DNA of 41,981 bases from Janthinobacterium sp. (lineage in GTDB: Bacteria; Pseudomonadota; Gammaproteobacteria; Burkholderiales; Chitinibacteraceae), in NCBI GenBank assembly GCA_025360045.1, contig JANYCY010000088.1, forward strand, positions 1 through 41,981, read 5' to 3'. The position numbers and the translations under genes are program-made. Below are positions 7,766 through 15,524 of this stretch, in pieces; positions within the stretch are counted from its first letter, which is position 1; each line of letters begins with the position of its first letter. The notes under the pieces were generated by a model. The model made no database searches, was not told the DNA's origin, and was given only the letters and a program-made list of their open reading frames with translations.

Positions 7766-8138
7766 TGTTAGAAGGTCAAAAAGGTCTGTAAACACCGAGA
7801 AAGATTAAGAACACAGAGCACACAGATAAACCTTTAGGGTAAAGGATGTTTATATAGGGCCTAGGTGCGATTTAAGTTTTTTCGTAACTACTCAGGTATG
7901 CGAGTAAAACCCAAATCTTGAACCACGGAGGTCACAGAGAACACGGAGTTTCACGGAGAAAACCAAGAGGAATGACCGGTTTTTTCGTGCCGTATGTGTT
8001 TTTTTGTGCTTATCTGCTTTGTCATAAGTACTCCTGAGTAGTTACGTTTTTTCTATAGAAGCCCTCTTTTTTTTTCTCCGTGTTCTCCGTGTTCTCCGTG
8101 TCTACAGAACTTAGGTTTGGTTTGTTTTGAGGATTTAT
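7766..8138. repeat. Repeat-filled gap between fbpB and fbpC
   Basis: The gap contains only repeats. A 14-bp inverted repeat CGTAACTACTCAGG (7883-7896) / CCTGAGTAGTTACG (8033-8046) brackets about 136 bp. Inside it lies an inverted copy of the CTCTGTG element, with the shared edge motif AACCCAAATCTTGAACC near 7909-7925. Outside the bracket are further units: GAACACAGAGCACACAGA near 7809-7826 and three CTCCGTGTT-type units at 8076-8100. No gene, terminator or clear promoter is visible. The nesting suggests one repeat inserted into, or was carried by, another. Confidence 0.75.
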
Positions 8139-9176
8139 ATGCTGCAACTCTCTGATCTTACGATTGCCCTTGGTGGCCGTACCGTGGTGGAAAATCTATC
8201 GCTGCATTTGCAAGTGGGGGAAATTGGCTGCCTATTAGGCGCGTCTGGCTGCGGCAAAACCACGGTCTTGCGCGCTATTGCAGGCTTTGAAAAGCCCGTT
8301 GCCGGTGCGATTACGCTGGCAGGGCATCAGGTCAGTAGCGCCGTGAAGATGCTGCCACCCGAGCAGCGTCAGATTGGCATGGTGTTTCAGGATTACGCAC
8401 TTTTCCCCCACCTGACTGTGGCGGGCAATATTGCTTTTGGTCTGCGCGGCGAGGGTAAATCCACGCAAGCCGAACGCGTGGCCGATGCTTTGCAATTGGT
8501 TGGTTTGGGCCATGTTGAGCATCGCTATCCGCATGAATTATCCGGCGGGCAGCAGCAGCGCGTTGCCTTGGCAAGGGCGCTGGCCCCACGGCCACAGCTT
8601 TTACTCATGGACGAGCCTTTTTCTAATTTGGATGTAGAGCTGCGTGAAAGGCTAGGGCAAGAAGTGCGCGCCATTTTAAAGGCGGCGGGCATGACGGCGA
8701 TTTTAGTCACCCACGATCAAAGAGAAGCCTTTGCCGTGGCCGATAAAGTCGGTGTTATGGCCGAAGGAAAAATCCGCCAATGGGCCACGCCTTACGATTT
8801 GTATCACCAGCCATTTGATCGTTTTGTGGCCGATTTTGTGGGCGAAGGCATGCTCCTGCCGGGTGTGGTGGCGGAGGGCGGTAAAGTGAAAATCGAGCTG
8901 GGCGTGATCGATGGCTCTATGCCCGAGGATTGCTGCTTGGGTTGCACTGCGGATGTACTGGTGCGCCCTGACGATGTGTTGCACGACGATGCAAGTGCCA
9001 CGAAGGCGACTGTGCTGGCTAAAGCCTTTCGCGGGGCGCAATTCCTTTACACACTGGGTCTGCCATCTGGTCAAAAAGTACTATCGCTGGTGCCTAGTCA
9101 CCACAACCACGCTGTGGGTGAAGATATTGGCATTCGCTTAGAAATTGATCATGTGATTGCATTTAGACGGGCTTGA
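8139..9176 (+). CDS. fbpC: Fe(3+) ABC transporter ATP-binding protein FbpC
   Basis: The 345-residue ATPase powers ferric import through FbpB. It has Walker A GASGCGKTT (residues 34-42), Q-loop FQDYALFPHLT, signature LSGGQQQ (134-140), Walker B LLLMDEP (154-160) and switch His in THDQ (192). A C-terminal regulatory domain follows (about 240-345), as in FbpC and other long iron- or sugar-type ATPases. The ATG at 8139 has GAGG six bases upstream; an in-frame TTG at 8127 would place the start before this ribosome site and is less likely. Repeat DNA separates it from fbpB. The next gene begins four bases after its stop, suggesting co-transcription of the acetyltransferase. Confidence 0.94.
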   Translation: MLQLSDLTIALGGRTVVENLSLHLQVGEIGCLLGASGCGKTTVLRAIAGFEKPVAGAITLAGHQVSSAVKMLPPEQRQIGMVFQDYALFPHLTVAGNIAFGLRGEGKSTQAERVADALQLVGLGHVEHRYPHELSGGQQQRVALARALAPRPQLLLMDEPFSNLDVELRERLGQEVRAILKAAGMTAILVTHDQREAFAVADKVGVMAEGKIRQWATPYDLYHQPFDRFVADFVGEGMLLPGVVAEGGKVKIELGVIDGSMPEDCCLGCTADVLVRPDDVLHDDASATKATVLAKAFRGAQFLYTLGLPSGQKVLSLVPSHHNHAVGEDIGIRLEIDHVIAFRRA

Positions 9177-9180
9177 TATT

Positions 9181-9702
9181 GTGCTAATTAGAAAGCTAAC
9201 CATTCAGGATGCTGCCGCACTTAAAGCCATTCGGCTAGAAGCGGTGCAAGATTCTCCTGCTTCTTTTATGCCAAACGCAGAAGAAATTCGGGCCAGAACG
9301 ATTGAAAGCTTTTCGCAGCTACTCAGCAATCCACAAGATGCCGTTTATGGCGTTTTTGTGGAGTCGCAATTAATTGCGATTGCAGGATTAAGGCGTAATA
9401 GCGCTGAAAAGTTAAAGCATAAAGCCAATATATTCGGCGTTTATACCCAAGCCGCTCAGCGAAATAAAGGCATTGCCCGCCGCCTATTATTAACGCTGCT
9501 TGAGGATGCCTATTCTGATTCGCATATTGTGCAAATAACCTTGAGCGTGAATACAGAAAATAATAATGCAAAAGCGCTGTATTACGCTTTGGGTTTTGAG
9601 CTTTACGGCCTAGAGAAAAACGCCATGTTGGTTGATGGGGTATTTATTCATGAAGAGCATTTAGTGCTTTATGTACCTGATCGGATAGAACTACCTAATT
9701 AA
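9181..9702 (+). CDS. GNAT family N-acetyltransferase
   Basis: A 173-residue protein of the GCN5-related acetyltransferase fold, transferring acetyl from acetyl-CoA to an unidentified amine. Visible signs are the N-terminal strand-helix IRKLTIQDAAALKAIRLEA, the acetyl-CoA pyrophosphate loop QRNKGIARRLL (Q/RxxGxG/A motif) and the C-terminal NxxAxxxYxxxGF pattern (NNAKALYYALGFELYG). I take the GTG at 9181 as start because it yields the typical MLIRKLT opening and lies just after the fbpC stop; a TTG at 9157 would overlap fbpC. It probably travels on the fbpC transcript. Substrate is unknown. Confidence 0.85.
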   Translation: MLIRKLTIQDAAALKAIRLEAVQDSPASFMPNAEEIRARTIESFSQLLSNPQDAVYGVFVESQLIAIAGLRRNSAEKLKHKANIFGVYTQAAQRNKGIARRLLLTLLEDAYSDSHIVQITLSVNTENNNAKALYYALGFELYGLEKNAMLVDGVFIHEEHLVLYVPDRIELPN

Positions 9703-9715
9703 AGGGAGAGGGCAT

Positions 9716-10192
9716 ATGCAACTGCAGGTCGTATCAATTGTTGATTTGCACTTGCGTGCTTGTGCAGAAACTACGGCACGGCAATTGGATGATGGGCTAC
9801 TCCCTTCTTTTGTCGCCGAACGCGCTATTCAAATGCTGCGAGCGGGTGTGCCAGAGCGCTGGGCTAGGCCGTTATATATGTTGCGTTGTTTTGATCAAGT
9901 GATCTTGGGAAGTTGTGGTTTTAAGCATGCACCTACCAATGGCCGAGTAGAGCTTGGCTATGGCGTGTTTGCCCTTTATCAACGTCAGGGGTTTGCAACG
10001 GCGGCGGTGGGAGAGCTGCTGCGGCTTGCTTTTTCAACGGAAGAGGTCGATGAGGTCTTGGCGCAAATCAACCCTGAGAATGTCGCCTCCATTAAAGTGG
10101 TGCAAAAGCTGGGGTTTGAACGTGGCGAGTGCCTTGTTGACGAGGATGGCGAGCCACTGCAGCAGTGGATCGCCACCCGTGGACGCCTTTAA
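9716..10192 (+). CDS. GNAT family N-acetyltransferase (RimJ-like)
   Basis: 158 residues. The segment GRVELGYGVFALYQRQGFATAAVGELLRLAF matches the RimJ/RimL-type acetyltransferases (strand, then the QRQGFA acetyl-CoA loop). INPENVASIKVVQKLGFERGE is the following conserved helix-loop that ends in xxLGF. It starts at ATG with GGGAGAGG upstream and follows the preceding acetyltransferase by 13 bases, so the two likely share a transcript. The acetylated substrate cannot be told from the sequence; protein N-termini or small amines are the usual targets in this group. Confidence 0.85.
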   Translation: MQLQVVSIVDLHLRACAETTARQLDDGLLPSFVAERAIQMLRAGVPERWARPLYMLRCFDQVILGSCGFKHAPTNGRVELGYGVFALYQRQGFATAAVGELLRLAFSTEEVDEVLAQINPENVASIKVVQKLGFERGECLVDEDGEPLQQWIATRGRL

Positions 10193-10342
10193 GCCAGAAT
10201 GCATGCCGTGCCCGATAGGCGAATGCTGCTTGGCTTGCTAGAGAATTCGGCACGTAAGCAAGAGCGCATGCCCATATCTTCGCCCTGAATCACATTAATT
10301 ACCCCGTCATAGGGTCAGTCAGTCGTGCGGGTTTTATGTAGA

Positions 10343-10776
10343 TTACTTTGTGCTGATAAGTTGTTTTTGCATGAAAAAGCGTGCAAAACCCTTAGGGTAG
10401 TCGGCTAGCTCACCAAAGCAGCGGTAGCCAAGCTGCTCATAAAATCCCCTTGCTTGAAATTCAAATGTATCGAGCCATGCCCCGTGGCAGCCCCGCAAGA
10501 TCGCTTCTTGCTCGGCTTGTTTGATTAGTGTTGTGCCAATGCCTTGGCCACGTAGTGCTTCGGGTACCACTAATAATTCTGTAAATAACCAGTCAAAGTG
10601 AGTGTGGCCCCATAGGCCGCCGATCACCTGATCTTCTTTATCCCTTATTGCAATGACAAGAGGGCGATACTCGCTAGGGGTGCTTGGCTTTGGTTGTAAG
10701 TGCGTAGCGGGGCAAGGATGCTTTGGCGAACCAGCTTATCGTCTTGATCGCTGAGGCTAAGTGAGTATTGCTGCAT
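10343..10776 (-). pseudogene. GNAT acetyltransferase gene broken by a frameshift
   Basis: The C-terminal two thirds (from about 10670 down to the stop) read as an acetyltransferase: TELLVVPEALRGQGIGTTLIKQAEQEA holds the RGQGIG acetyl-CoA loop and GFYEQLGYRCFGEL the C-terminal motif. The N-terminal part lies in another frame: an ATG at 10776 with AGGAG seven bases upstream reads MQQYSLSLSDQDDKLV and runs into a stop near 10649. The two frames join if one base is altered near 10677-10690, where there is a run of four G. The intact product would be about 144 residues, the normal size for this class. Either a real mutation or a sequencing error in the homopolymer. Confidence 0.75.
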
Positions 10777-10805
10777 CTCTATTCTCCTGTGTTGGAATGA
10801 ATCGT

Positions 10806-11555
10806 TTAATTGCCACGCACAATCGGATCAATACCCATGCGTTTTAGTTTTGCTGCGGCAGCATCGGCGCTGGCTTTGTCTTTAAACGGGCCAATTTGCA
10901 CTCGGGTTTCGGCGTAGGCAGGAATGCCTGCAGTTTTGAGTTGGCTCAGTAATTTGTCTGCATTTTGTGCGTGCATAAAAACGCCTGCTTGCACGGTATA
11001 GCCATTGGGGGTGTGCTGCGCGGTTGGGTAAGGGAGTGGCGCAGCAATAGGCATGCTTTGCGGGGCTTGGGTCACTGGGCTGGGGCGAATTGTTGGTTCA
11101 GGTTTTGCCGCGATCACTGCGCTTTCTGGCGCGGGTTTTGGTGTGCTGCTGACCGCGGGGGCAATGGCTTCTAGTTTAAGTGTTGGCTTGTTGCTGCTTG
11201 TAGGGTGAGGTGCTGGCAAGGGAGTCGTCGTTGGTCTACGGCTTGCCCCTTCGATGACGCCTGATGCTGAGCTAGATGCGATGGTTGCATGGACGCTCAG
11301 TGCGCTACTGGCTTCTATGGTGGCGCTCGCTGCGCTGCTTGGAAGTGCAAGGGGCTCTGGTTCGGCGACTGGCGGAGCGATAAGGGGAATAGGCGTGTGG
11401 ACGGCGGGTGGGGCGGCTTTTTGCTGATCTAGCCAGTTGATGCCAAAGAGCACCAAGACAATTAATGCGGCTGCAATGCCGAGTCGCCATGCTAGTTGTA
11501 CTTTGAGTCGACGTTGAGATTCTTGTTGCAAGATGGGGTCTAGTGCGTCATTCAT
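10806..11555 (-). CDS. SPOR domain-containing membrane protein
   Basis: 249 residues. A short cytoplasmic N-terminus (residues 1-23) is followed by one membrane helix (about 24-44, LAWRLGIAAALIVLVLFGINW), a long Pro/Ala/Ser-rich linker (about 50-170) and a C-terminal SPOR domain (about 178-249) with GYTVQAGVFMHAQNADKLLSQL and the repeat half VQIGPFKDKASADAAAAKL. SPOR domains bind denuded septal peptidoglycan, so the protein probably acts at the division site or in envelope maintenance, like DedD or FtsN; it is not clearly either. It is transcribed divergently from ndk. No neighbour clarifies its role. Confidence 0.85.
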   Translation of the reverse strand: MNDALDPILQQESQRRLKVQLAWRLGIAAALIVLVLFGINWLDQQKAAPPAVHTPIPLIAPPVAEPEPLALPSSAASATIEASSALSVHATIASSSASGVIEGASRRPTTTPLPAPHPTSSNKPTLKLEAIAPAVSSTPKPAPESAVIAAKPEPTIRPSPVTQAPQSMPIAAPLPYPTAQHTPNGYTVQAGVFMHAQNADKLLSQLKTAGIPAYAETRVQIGPFKDKASADAAAAKLKRMGIDPIVRGN

Positions 11556-11914
11556 TGTTTGATTTCGCTTGATGTTGTTATTTGTTCTTGGGTTGGGTGA
11601 GCTCTGCCGATTTCATTTGGGCTTGTTCACAAGGCCTGTTGTTAATTCGTAGGGCGGGTGAAACCCGCCGATTTTCTGTCAATTACATGTCAAAGTCTGG
11701 CGGGTTTCACTCGCCCTACAAAAAGGCGTGGCCGATATCGCATAAATTGCTTTGAAGGTTCGTTGTTGTTCAGCTGTTTCAGACTGTTGCTGGTTTAAGT
11801 CGATCGCACACAGGCTGATTACACATTATTTGGTTCACAATGCCTGCTGCATGCTCATGGTTTTGCGTTGTAGTGGTTTAAGTCGGTAGTACACGGGCCG
11901 ATTTCATATAATTT
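11556..11914. other. Divergent intergenic region upstream of the SPOR gene and ndk
   Basis: Apart from the inverted repeat at 11649-11721, it holds an imperfect direct repeat of about 30 bases: TGGTTTAAGTCG followed by ACACAGGCTGATT at 11791-11820, and TGGTTTAAGTCG followed by ACACGGGCCGATT at 11874-11903. The second copy lies just upstream of the predicted ndk promoter and might be an operator. No gene seen. Confidence 0.45.
11649..11721. repeat. Inverted repeat with GGGTGAAACCC core
   Basis: TAGGGCGGGTGAAACCCGCC (11650-11669) is mirrored by GGCGGGTTTCACTCGCCCTA (11699-11718) with one mismatch and a 29-base spacer. Each arm also contains its own small palindrome (GGCGGGT..ACCCGCC). It lies between two divergent genes, upstream of both, so it is not a terminator for either. 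It looks like a REP-type dispersed element, although only this copy is in the window. Confidence 0.65.
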
Positions 11915-11923
11915 TGTTATAAT
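11915..11923 (+). promoter_or_regulatory. Extended -10 promoter for ndk
   Basis: TGTTATAAT is a perfect TGnTATAAT extended -10 element. No good -35 hexamer lies 16-18 bases upstream, as is common for extended -10 promoters. It would start RNA near 11930, about 190 bases before the ndk start codon. Confidence 0.55.
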
Positions 11924-11946
11924 GTTCGGCTAATCCAATTTTTGCT

Positions 11947-11979
11947 GGGCAAGCGGGCCCTAAAAGGGCTTTTTTGCCC
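11947..11979 (+). terminator. Terminator-like hairpin in the ndk leader
   Basis: An inner 5-bp stem GCCCT/AGGGC (11957-11961 and 11965-11969) with an AAA loop is followed by six T (11970-11975), and an outer pairing GGGCAA/TTGCCC (11947-11952, 11974-11979) encloses it. It lies only about 40 bases after the predicted promoter, so it could act as an early attenuator or end a very short RNA. Confidence 0.45.
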
Positions 11980-12123
11980 GTTGTTGATTGAATTTATGTA
12001 TGAAAAAGCATCTGGGTATGCTGAATACGTCGTTTGTACAGCTTGCGTAATTTGCAAGCAGGCTAGCTGACTTTTTTATACGCTGCAAATGTTTTACTTA
12101 TAAAACCACCTCTGGAGAATTAC

Positions 12124-12549
12124 ATGACTATCGAACGCACACTTTCTATCGTTAAGCCTGATGCAGTTGCAAAAAACGTAATTGGTAAGATCTACGATCG
12201 TTTTGAGTCAGCCGGCCTTAAAGTTGTTGCTGCTAAAATGAAACAACTGTCCCGCGCTGAAGCTGAAGGCTTCTACGCTGTGCACGCTGCACGTCCTTTC
12301 TTTAACGACCTCGTGAACTTTATGATCTCCGGTCCAGTCATGATTCAAGCACTGGAAGGCGAAGGCGCGATCTTGAAGAACCGTGATCTGATGGGCGCAA
12401 CTAATCCTAAAGAAGCAGCTGCTGGCACAATCCGTGCTGATTTCGCTGATTCTATCGATGCAAATGCGGTACACGGTTCTGATTCTGCTGAGAATGCAGC
12501 GATCGAAATCGCTTACTTCTTTGCCTCATCCGAAGTTTACAGCCGCTAA
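12124..12549 (+). CDS. ndk: Nucleoside diphosphate kinase
   Basis: 141 residues, the normal Ndk length. It moves the terminal phosphate of ATP to nucleoside diphosphates through a phosphohistidine, supplying NTPs and dNTPs. The opening [20 protein letters not shown] and the active-site motif NAVHGSDS with catalytic His117 are diagnostic. The product is cytoplasmic. The ATG is preceded by GGAG eight bases upstream. A hairpin follows the stop, and rlmN begins 135 bases later, so the pair may be only partly co-transcribed. Codon use is strongly biased, as expected for a highly expressed gene. Confidence 0.98.
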   Translation: MTIERTLSIVKPDAVAKNVIGKIYDRFESAGLKVVAAKMKQLSRAEAEGFYAVHAARPFFNDLVNFMISGPVMIQALEGEGAILKNRDLMGATNPKEAAAGTIRADFADSIDANAVHGSDSAENAAIEIAYFFASSEVYSR

Positions 12550-12557
12550 TTAAGCTT

Positions 12558-12578
12558 GCCAGATGCTTGGCGTCTGGC
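12558..12578 (+). terminator. Weak hairpin after ndk
   Basis: A 9-bp stem GCCAGATGC/GCGTCTGGC (one G-U pair) with a 3-nt loop lies nine bases past the ndk stop, but only a few T follow it, so termination may be partial. Confidence 0.5.
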
Positions 12579-12684
12579 GAGTTTATTGTGAGTAATGTGC
12601 TGGGCAGTAAGCTGCATAGTAACTTGCTTGGCACATCTCGCAGCTGTAGTAGCTGAGTAGTGATTTTTATAGTGGGTAAGGGTA

Positions 12685-13845
12685 ATGTCAGTTAATTTGT
12701 TGGATTATGATGCGGCGGGTTTGGCCGAGTTGATGGCGCAATATGGCGAGAAGCCATTTCGCGCCAAGCAGTTGATGAAGTGGATTCATCAGCGCGGCGA
12801 GCCAGATTTTGATGCGATGACCGATATCGCCAAATCGTTTCGGCAAAAACTGGCCTTAGATGCAGCAGTCACACCGCCTGCTTTGATGGCTGAGCAAATT
12901 GCCAAAGACGGCACGCGTAAGTGGCTGTTGGATGTGGGTACGGGCAATGGTGTTGAGGCGGTGTTTATTCCCGAAGACGACCGCGGTACGCTTTGCGTGT
13001 CGAGTCAGGTGGGCTGTGCGCTTGATTGTGGCTTTTGCTCAACGGCACGTCAGGGTTTTAACAGAAATTTAAGCACGGCTGAAATCATTGGTCAGCTGTG
13101 GTGGGCTAATCGCCGCATGTCGCTGGATGCTTCGCGTCTGGGTGACGCGGGTTTGGTTGATAATAGAAATGGCGACACCCGCATTGTGTCTAATGTGGTG
13201 ATGATGGGCATGGGCGAGCCACTGGCTAACTACGATAATGTGGTGGCTGCCATGAAACTGATGCTTGATGACAATGCTTACGGTTTGTCGCGTCGCCGTG
13301 TTACTTTGTCTACATCTGGCATTGTGCCGGCGATTGATCGCTTGCGTGAAGATTGTCCAGTGGCATTAGCAGTGTCCTTACACGCGCCTAATGATAGAAT
13401 CCGTGATGATATCGTGCCTATCAATAAAAAATACCCGCTGCACCAGCTATTAGCGGCGTGTACACGTTATTTAGAAAAAGCGCCGCGCGATTTTATTACA
13501 TTTGAATATGTGATGCTCGATGGCATTAATGACACAGTAGAAAACGCACGCGAATTGGTTGCCTTGGTGCGTGATGTGCCATGTAAGTTTAATTTGATTC
13601 CGTTTAATCCATTCCCTAATTCGGGCTTTAAGCGCTCGCAAAGAGATGCAATCTTACGGTTTCGTGATATTTTAATAAACGCGGGTTATATCGCCACGGT
13701 GCGTAAAACGCGTGGTGATGATATTGATGCCGCCTGTGGTCAATTGGCAGGGCAAGTATTAGATAAAACTCGCCGCGTTGAAAAACGCTTGGCGGGGGAC
13801 GCGCAAGCAATTATTTTCCATCCTCAGAGTGGCGATATTCAATGA
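12685..13845 (+). CDS. rlmN: Dual-specificity 23S rRNA (A2503-C2)/tRNA (A37-C2) methyltransferase RlmN
   Basis: 386-residue radical-SAM enzyme that methylates C2 of A2503 in 23S rRNA and of A37 in some tRNAs. The iron-sulfur cluster motif CxxxCxxC is CALDCGFC (Cys 111, 115, 118). Other hallmarks are [23 protein letters not shown], the [13 protein letters not shown] loop, the SAM-binding segment [12 protein letters not shown] and a late catalytic Cys in [11 protein letters not shown]. The start ATG has AAGGG just upstream. Its last four bases overlap the start of pilW, a sign of translational coupling. Confidence 0.98.
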   Translation: MSVNLLDYDAAGLAELMAQYGEKPFRAKQLMKWIHQRGEPDFDAMTDIAKSFRQKLALDAAVTPPALMAEQIAKDGTRKWLLDVGTGNGVEAVFIPEDDRGTLCVSSQVGCALDCGFCSTARQGFNRNLSTAEIIGQLWWANRRMSLDASRLGDAGLVDNRNGDTRIVSNVVMMGMGEPLANYDNVVAAMKLMLDDNAYGLSRRRVTLSTSGIVPAIDRLREDCPVALAVSLHAPNDRIRDDIVPINKKYPLHQLLAACTRYLEKAPRDFITFEYVMLDGINDTVENARELVALVRDVPCKFNLIPFNPFPNSGFKRSQRDAILRFRDILINAGYIATVRKTRGDDIDAACGQLAGQVLDKTRRVEKRLAGDAQAIIFHPQSGDIQ

Positions 13846-14579
13846 AATTACCCGCGTTTGTAATGATGGCGATCTTAATTTCTACTTCTTTAGCAAATGC
13901 TGCAGAAGGGGAGGAAGATCGTGCCTCTTTGCGAACGCAATTGGGCGCGGAGTATTTAAAGCGTGGCCAATATGCCGTTGCCATTGATGAAGTGAATAAG
14001 GCACTAGCGGTTAATTCATCTTATGCGCCTGCTCACAATGTGATGGCCTTAATTCATGCCGAATTGGGTGAGGATGAGGCGGCAAGACAGTCCTTTGCTC
14101 GCGCAGTGCAGTTGTCGCCAAATGATGCAGATATTAATCATAATTATGGTTGGTATTTATGCCAAAAAGGGCAGTTTCCAGAAGGGATTCAGTTCCTATT
14201 GGCGACACAAAAAAATGCACTATATAGTACGCCCGATAAATCATTGCTCGCTGCAGGGCAATGCGCATTAAAGAGTGGTGATGAAGCAGCGGCAAAAACC
14301 TATTTTGAGCGTGCTTTACGGATTCGTCCTGATAGCTTGGCTGCCAGAGCAAAACTGGTAGAGTTTGGTATGCGTAATAAAGATACTGGGCTAGCCAAAC
14401 GATATTATTTAGAATTACAACGATTGACGCCAAGTACGGCTGAGTTGCTTTGGTTAGGGATTCAGCTTGAGCATCAAATCGGCAATAAAGAGTCAGAAAA
14501 CAAGCTGGCAGAGCAATTACGCAAGAAATTTCCCGATTCGCAAGAAATGGCCCGCTTATTAAGCGGTTCGTATGATTGA
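13842..14579 (+). CDS. pilW: Type IV pilus biogenesis/stability TPR protein PilW (PilF)
   Basis: 245 residues with an N-terminal signal peptide ([19 protein letters not shown]) and about five to six tetratricopeptide repeats. The conserved [20 protein letters not shown] and [21 protein letters not shown] are typical of PilW/PilF, which helps the PilQ secretin assemble or stabilises pili. The position between rlmN and rodZ, upstream of ispG-hisS, is the usual one in proteobacteria. Unlike characterised PilW/PilF lipoproteins, the signal region shows no lipobox Cys, so this version looks periplasmic rather than lipid-anchored. It overlaps rlmN by four bases (ATGA). Confidence 0.88.
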   Translation: MKLPAFVMMAILISTSLANAAEGEEDRASLRTQLGAEYLKRGQYAVAIDEVNKALAVNSSYAPAHNVMALIHAELGEDEAARQSFARAVQLSPNDADINHNYGWYLCQKGQFPEGIQFLLATQKNALYSTPDKSLLAAGQCALKSGDEAAAKTYFERALRIRPDSLAARAKLVEFGMRNKDTGLAKRYYLELQRLTPSTAELLWLGIQLEHQIGNKESENKLAEQLRKKFPDSQEMARLLSGSYD

Positions 14580-14586
14580 TTAACGG

Positions 14587-15504
14587 ATGAGTATGACCGA
14601 AATAATTGATTCCTCTTCAGAGCCACAATCGTCGCTAAATACCGCCCTGTCTGCGGGTGCCACTTTAAAAGCACGTCGAGTCGAGTTGGGTTATACGCTC
14701 GATAAAGTCTCGGCACAGCTTAAACTGACGCCGCGTCAAATCGATGCGATCGAAAATGAGCGCTTCGACGAATTGCCTGGCAATACGTTTGTGCGTGGCT
14801 TTGTACGTAACTACGCACGTTTCCTCGATTTGCCAATGGCTCCGCTACTTGCTCATTTAGAGACGTGCTTGCCGCTTGAGCGTCAGCAGGCTGCTTTGCC
14901 GCGGGTGAATGAAGATGCGTCTGTGCTGTTGGGCGGGGGAGGTGGTCGTAGTCAGCCCCTTGTTTTAGTTTTGGTTGTGCTGGCTGCGTTTGCTGTGGGG
15001 GTAGGTGGCGTGGTTTGGTATTTGCAACAGCCCGCTCAGCCCGAGCTAGTGGCTTCGGCAACGGTTGCGCTGCCTAAGGTGGTGGTGCTTGAAGAGGCCA
15101 GCGCAGTGGCGAGTGCCGTTGTGGCAGAAAGCCAGGTGGCCAGTGTTGTTGCTACAGAGGCTGCGAGTGTAGTGAGTGCTATTGCATTAAAACCTGCCAG
15201 CGCGCCAGTTGTTAAAGCGAGCGCTCCTGTCGTCAAGGCAAGTGAAATTGTGGCCTTGCCCGCGACCAAGGGCGAGCTGACTATTGCTGTACAGCAAGAT
15301 TCTTGGGTTCAGGTGCAAGACGCCACTGGCGCAAAGTTAGTAAGTGAGTTGCTCAAGCCCGGCGTGGTTAAAAGTGTAGCGGGTGTTGCACCTTATCGTT
15401 TAAAGATTGGTAATGCGCCGCATACCCAGCTGACATTCCGTGATCAAGTCGTGGATTTGAGCACGTATACCCGCGGCGATGTAGCAACTTTCGAGTTGAA
15501 ATAA
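14587..15504 (+). CDS. rodZ: RodZ-like helix-turn-helix cytoskeletal protein
   Basis: 305 residues. Cytoplasmic HTH domain (about 25-90; LKARRVELGYTLDKVSAQLKL, IENERFDELPGNTFVRGFVRNYARFLDL), one membrane helix (about 122-142; QPLVLVLVVLAAFAVGVGGVVW), an Ala/Val/Ser-rich periplasmic linker with short repeats (SAPVVKA twice), and a C-terminal DUF4115 domain (about 228-305; LTIAVQQDSWVQVQDATGAKLV). This is the architecture of RodZ, which links MreB filaments to the cell-wall elongation machinery. The first ATG is used; a second lies two codons on, and the ribosome site is weak. It follows pilW by seven bases and precedes ispG by twenty, indicating one operon. Confidence 0.9.
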   Translation: MSMTEIIDSSSEPQSSLNTALSAGATLKARRVELGYTLDKVSAQLKLTPRQIDAIENERFDELPGNTFVRGFVRNYARFLDLPMAPLLAHLETCLPLERQQAALPRVNEDASVLLGGGGGRSQPLVLVLVVLAAFAVGVGGVVWYLQQPAQPELVASATVALPKVVVLEEASAVASAVVAESQVASVVATEAASVVSAIALKPASAPVVKASAPVVKASEIVALPATKGELTIAVQQDSWVQVQDATGAKLVSELLKPGVVKSVAGVAPYRLKIGNAPHTQLTFRDQVVDLSTYTRGDVATFELK

Positions 15505-15524
15505 ACCACTAGATGAAGTAGACC

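Noticed and set aside
11996-12070. 24-residue frame in the ndk leader (with CTACVIC)
   Set aside because: No ribosome site, no tandem regulatory codons and no following terminator pair; length is within chance expectation.
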